Source: CBCXVS01 sp965178525
GTDB lineage: Bacteria > Tectomicrobia > Entotheonellia > Entotheonellales > Entotheonellaceae
Direction of reading: 5' to 3'
NCBI GenBank assembly: GCA_965178525.1
Contig: CBCXVS010000145.1
Location: forward strand, 1 to 18,437
DNA length: 18,437 nt
Positions 15,253 to 18,437 of the stretch are shown in pieces. The stretch's first letter is position 1; each line of letters starts with the position of its first letter. The notes under the pieces are model-generated. The model was not told where the DNA came from. It did no database searches and saw only the letters and a list, made by a program, of their open reading frames with translations. The position numbers and the translations under genes are program-made.

Positions 15253-15636
15253 CCCGTTGAACCTATGAGCCTTGTCTGTACCTGCTCTGTCTTTATCTTT
15301 AAAAGCGGTTTGCAAAGTGCCCTCTACCAGTGGGAGTCGGTTGACGGTGGAGGGGGCAGCTCTTGCCTGATCCGCCCCGGACGGTATGGGTCTTATATCA
15401 AGATCTATTTCTAAGCTCAGATACCTCATTCACCAAACCGAGTCCGTATTCGCTTGCCATTGAGCCTTTTAGATTGACATGGGTTCGCCTGCATGTTAGC
15501 GTCCCAAATATTTCATATATTATATATGTGTTAGAGTTGGTATAAAGCGTGATGGTATCTTGTAATAAGACCATATGCAAGCGTCGCTATGTGTATGATT
15601 GTACGAAAGCTGACGGGGTTATGAAAGGGGGAGTGG
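15253..15636. other. Intergenic region between nadB and the lipoprotein genes
   Basis: It contains no supported gene. A hairpin with 9-bp arms and one G-T pair (15320-15328 and 15346-15354) follows nadB but has no T run. Further on, a palindrome CATATAT-T-ATATATG (15514-15528) sits in a very AT-rich patch. TATGAT at 15594-15599 resembles a -10 box 43 bp before the first lipoprotein start and has a counterpart before the second one. Confidence 0.5.
15474..15502 (+). promoter_or_regulatory. Candidate promoter upstream of the lipoprotein genes
   Basis: A perfect TTGACA (15474-15479) is followed after 17 bp by TAGCGT (15497-15502), which matches only three of six positions. The TGT ahead of it supplies an extended -10 TGn. 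This would give a leader of about 130 nt. The nearer TATGAT at 15594-15599 is an alternative -10 without a clear -35. Confidence 0.35.
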
Positions 15637-16437
15637 ATGGTCAATCGACGGGATAATTCACGCTCGGCAGAGTGTCTGTGGTTTTTCGTGCCCCTAGTTC
15701 TGATAGTGTTAGCAAACGGCTGCGGGCTTCCCCAAAACGTGGAAATTCTGCCGCTCACCGACGTCAACCGGCCCTGCTGTCAGCACGACGTCACGGCACG
15801 TGTGACGGACGCAAACGGGAAGCCTGTGCCATTTTGTCTCGTGGAATGGATTCTGCCCCGCTCGGACGCTGCCGTCGGTGTGATCGTCGACGCACGTGGT
15901 GTGAAGAAGACCAATACCTATGCCAGGACGAAAACGAATAGGGATGGTGAAGCGACCATCACGATCGCATCCACCCAAGAAGGGAGAACACCCATTATTG
16001 CGGTCGCGCGCGACATCAAAGACAAAAGTCGACACAAGGCATTTGCGGTCAAGCATTGGTTGGATGTTGCCGTGGAATTTCCCTCCAATGCGACCCGTAA
16101 AGTGGGGAAGAAACATGAACTGGTGACGCGTGTGTTTAAAGCTTCGGATCAGAAGGAGCCTCTGCCTGGATACCGGGTTGAGTTCCAAGTCCCGCCCGGT
16201 GAAGAGGCATCTTTTGAATCGAACGGTATGCCAGGAACGAACTGGATAGCCATTGAGACCGATGAAAATGGCGCAGCAAACGTGATGTTGTATCAATTTA
16301 ATCCTAGATCGGGCAAAAATACGATCAAAATTACGGTTAGACATCCGGATCATATGGAAGCAATCTGTTGTCCTAAGATGTCCAAAATACATGATGTCAT
16401 TGCCGAGAGGGAGGTGATCAAGACCTGGGTTCCTTAA
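15637..16437 (+). CDS. Putative lipoprotein with two bacterial Ig-like domains (short paralog)
   Basis: A 266-residue exported protein with a basic N-terminus, a hydrophobic helix and a lipobox-like ANGC giving Cys29 as the probable lipidated residue. An Ig-like domain related to Big_1/invasin repeats follows: HDVTARVTDANGKPVPFCLV, then the TNRDGEATITI strand pair. A second Ig-like unit carries LVTRVFKASDQKEPLPGYRV and the TDENGAANVML strand pair. It ends shortly after an ICCPKMSK...REVIKTW motif. The ATG at 15637 sits behind AAAGGGGGAG. It is a close paralog of the first 265 residues of the next gene, but stops exactly where that protein continues into DUF11 repeats. It is probably anchored in the outer membrane or periplasm with a structural or adhesive role; no enzymatic motif is seen. 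Two adjacent Cys occur in both RPCCQHD and ICCPK. Confidence 0.82.
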   Translation: MVNRRDNSRSAECLWFFVPLVLIVLANGCGLPQNVEILPLTDVNRPCCQHDVTARVTDANGKPVPFCLVEWILPRSDAAVGVIVDARGVKKTNTYARTKTNRDGEATITIASTQEGRTPIIAVARDIKDKSRHKAFAVKHWLDVAVEFPSNATRKVGKKHELVTRVFKASDQKEPLPGYRVEFQVPPGEEASFESNGMPGTNWIAIETDENGAANVMLYQFNPRSGKNTIKITVRHPDHMEAICCPKMSKIHDVIAEREVIKTWVP

Positions 16438-16451
16438 AATTTGATCTAATC

Positions 16452-16479
16452 TTGATGATTGCTGTGTAGATTGTATGAT
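16452..16479 (+). promoter_or_regulatory. Candidate promoter for the long lipoprotein gene
   Basis: TTGATG (16452-16457) and TATGAT (16474-16479) are separated by 16 bp and lie 29 bp upstream of the ATG at 16509. The same TGTATGAT string occurs upstream of the short paralog (15592-15599), so the element was probably duplicated with the gene. Confidence 0.45.
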
Positions 16480-16508
16480 CCCACACAGGTTTACGTAAGG
16501 GGGAGAAG

Positions 16509-18437
16509 ATGATAAACCGACGGGATAGATCACCCTTTGTAGGGCGTATGGGGTTTCTCGTGCCGATACTCCTGATCGTGTTGGGCAGCGGCTGTGGACT
16601 TCCGACGCATATCGAGATTATGCCGATGACCGACGTCAACCCTCCCGGAACGCAGCATGACGTCACCGCCCGTGTGACGGACGACAAAGGGAACCCTGTG
16701 CACCATGCCCTGGTGGAATGGATTCTGCCCCGCTCGGACGCGGCCGTCGGTGACATCGTTGCCGGCGATGATCCTATAAAAACCCTGAAAAAAACCAATA
16801 CCTATACCAGGACAAGAACGAATCAAGACGGCGAAGCGACGATCACGATCACCTCTCCTCAAGAAGGGCAGACTTCCATTGTAGCGGTGGCGAAAGCGAT
16901 TAAAGACAAAAGCAAACACAAGGCCTTCGCGGTCAAGTATTGGTCGGATGTGGCGTGGGATTTTCCCCGTGATGCAGACAATCGAGCCGGCACGCACCAT
17001 CGCATGGTGGTTCGTGTGTTCAAAGCGTCTACGAAAGAAGCCCTATGGGGGTATCGGGTTGCATGGGACATTCGAGAGCCGGAGAATTCCGTGGCGTTCT
17101 TCGAAGAGAGCGGATCTAATAAAGCGGTGACGGCGACCGATAGCCAGGGTCAGGCCCACGTCACCTTACGGCAACTCCTGCCCAAGCGTGAACAAAATCA
17201 GATCCGTGTGACGCTGAAGCAACCGCAGCAGCTCCCGGAAGGTGCCGAAACCTTTTGTTGTCCCGATGACATCATGGCGCAGAGAGACGTGACCAAGACC
17301 TGGGATCTGCAGGTTCGCATTGACAAGCATTGCCCGGAAAGCATTGTTTTACAAGAGACAGGCGCGTTTCACATCACCGTGAGAAATGACTCGGCGTTCG
17401 ACATCCCGAGTGTGACGGTAGCGGATGACATTCCGCCAGGGTTGCAATTTGAGCACGCGGACCCGGAACCCCGAGATGAGGATGAGGCCATCGGTGACAC
17501 CCGCTATTGGAGGCTGAAAAATCTTCGCGCCCAAACGAGTCAAACGATCCGCCTGCAGTTGCGAGCCGTGCATACCGGCCTGTTTGAGAATCGCGTGAGG
17601 GCCACAACGCCCAATAGCCCGGAGTATGCCGTCGCGTCGTGCGCCACGAAGGTGGTTGAGCCCCAGCTCAAAGTCTGGAAATTCTGTCCGCCTAAGGCGA
17701 TCGTGACACAGCCCTTTCGCTATGCGGTTGTGGTGAACAATCCGGGTACTGCCGAGGCGACCGATGTGACCGTGACGGACCCGCTGCCACCCGGCTGGCT
17801 CGATGAAGCCAGTCAGCGAGGGTTTCGATGGGACATCGGGACCTTGCGTCCGGGGGAAACACAATCGAAGTATGTCACCGTTATTCCGCGAAAATCCTTA
17901 TTGCCGGCAGGGTCTGGGTACCTGGGAAGATGTCGGGATATAGAGCGTATCGGTAAGGATGTGAAAAACGAGATCACGGTCACAGCGGCTAGCGGGCTAG
18001 AGGGTCGGAATGATTGCCACGTCTGTGTGCAACCGTTGCCGCCGCCAGCGCTTGTGCTGGAGGTGGGCGATGCGTATGATCCCATTAAGATCGGAGAAAC
18101 GACCCTCTATCGCATCACGGTGACCAATCAAGGCGAGCAGGATGTCAAGCGAATCAATGTTGCAGCAAGGATCCCGGATGGGGTCATCTATGACAGATCA
18201 TCGGAGCCAAAGGTGAGGAGACTGCAGCCTAGTATGCTTCGCGAGCCTGAAGCGACACCTCTAAAAGAGCGATCTTTAGAACCGTTTCCTAAAGAAATGT
18301 TGGAAAAAATGTTGGGACAAATGATGCGAGCTGTGTTACAAGATATGATATCTCAAGGCGGGTTATCAAGAGAATCACTGTCTGGACATAGCGCCCTTCG
18401 GGTGGGCTTTTCAATACCAGGCCCGTTATCAAGGTCC
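16509..18437 (+). CDS. Putative lipoprotein with Ig-like and DUF11/OmcB-like repeats, incomplete at the window end
   Basis: I read this frame by hand: 643 codons from the ATG at 16509 (behind AAGGGGGAG) with no stop before the window ends. Residues 1-29 form a lipoprotein signal ending GSGC (Cys29). Residues about 45-265 repeat the two Ig-like domains of the neighbour. Three repeat units of DUF11 type follow, starting near residues 267 (LQVRIDKHCPESIVL), 387 (LKVWKFCPPKAIVTQPFRYA) and 515 (LVLEVGDAYDP). Each has the YxxxVxNxG and VxDxxPxG pattern; the second shows VVVNNPGTAEATDVTVTDPL. The KxCP cysteines recall chlamydial OmcB and other cysteine-containing cell-envelope DUF11 proteins. From about residue 567 an AT-rich, Met/Lys/Glu-rich stretch (MLEKMLGQMMRAVLQDM) interrupts the third unit. 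The predicted role is a large periplasmic or surface structural lipoprotein. The true C-terminus is unknown. Confidence 0.85.
   Translation, partial: MINRRDRSPFVGRMGFLVPILLIVLGSGCGLPTHIEIMPMTDVNPPGTQHDVTARVTDDKGNPVHHALVEWILPRSDAAVGDIVAGDDPIKTLKKTNTYTRTRTNQDGEATITITSPQEGQTSIVAVAKAIKDKSKHKAFAVKYWSDVAWDFPRDADNRAGTHHRMVVRVFKASTKEALWGYRVAWDIREPENSVAFFEESGSNKAVTATDSQGQAHVTLRQLLPKREQNQIRVTLKQPQQLPEGAETFCCPDDIMAQRDVTKTWDLQVRIDKHCPESIVLQETGAFHITVRNDSAFDIPSVTVADDIPPGLQFEHADPEPRDEDEAIGDTRYWRLKNLRAQTSQTIRLQLRAVHTGLFENRVRATTPNSPEYAVASCATKVVEPQLKVWKFCPPKAIVTQPFRYAVVVNNPGTAEATDVTVTDPLPPGWLDEASQRGFRWDIGTLRPGETQSKYVTVIPRKSLLPAGSGYLGRCRDIERIGKDVKNEITVTAASGLEGRNDCHVCVQPLPPPALVLEVGDAYDPIKIGETTLYRITVTNQGEQDVKRINVAARIPDGVIYDRSSEPKVRRLQPSMLREPEATPLKERSLEPFPKEMLEKMLGQMMRAVLQDMISQGGLSRESLSGHSALRVGFSIPGPLSRS

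Noticed and set aside
15709..16533. Minus-strand open frame of 274 codons over the short lipoprotein
   Set aside because: The plus frame has a ribosome binding site, a signal peptide and a paralog with the same domains. The minus frame is a mirror of it, and a similar mirror frame occurs opposite the second paralog.

Overview
The window looks like chromosomal DNA of a Gram-negative bacterium. It encodes two lipoprotein-type precursors, membrane glycan machinery and Shine-Dalgarno-led genes with GAGG/AGGA-type sites, and moderately GC-rich coding DNA alternates with AT-richer intergenic DNA. I cannot assign a taxon from sequence alone. No rRNA, tRNA, CRISPR array or convincing insertion sequence is visible.

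Left part (179-6074, minus strand): a compact five-gene surface-glycan operon. In transcription order it holds a polyprenyl-phosphate glycosyltransferase (GT2, DPM1/ArnC-like), a GT4 glycosyltransferase, a Gfo/Idh/MocA oxidoreductase, an unrecognised cytoplasmic protein and a multi-spanning GT39-like (GT-C) glycosyltransferase. The GT2 enzyme would charge a lipid carrier with sugar and the GT-C enzyme would use it outside the cytoplasm. The GT-C gene has an ATGA-coupled start with a good ribosome binding site, but an in-frame TAA is its fourth codon.

Middle (6075-7260): about 1.2 kb without a gene, AT-rich and full of dyad symmetries. It is followed by a near-consensus promoter and an amidohydrolase-2 gene (7365-8499). 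That gene's metal-binding N-terminus is separated from the body by a one-base frameshift at 7411-7412. Next comes a two-component cassette: a PAS histidine kinase (8593-10236), an overlapping Rcp1-type receiver (10233-10673) and a second single-domain receiver with a helical tail (10752-11237).

Right part: a DUF255/YyaL-type thioredoxin-domain protein on the minus strand (11343-13418) diverges from nadB, L-aspartate oxidase (13675-15252). The region between them carries three copies of a 21-bp operator TTATGCT-N7-AGCATAA. Two copies form a perfect 44-bp palindrome and the third overlaps the nadB -10 region. The window ends with tandem paralogous lipoprotein genes: a short one (15637-16437) with two Ig-like domains, and a long one (16509 to beyond the window end) that repeats this architecture and adds DUF11/OmcB-like repeats.

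Most notable for follow-up: the three-site nadB operator array; the duplicated Ig/DUF11 lipoproteins, with an AT-rich Met-rich insert in the second; the two apparent single-site lesions in otherwise intact genes; and the helical N-terminal domain of the kinase, which I do not recognise.
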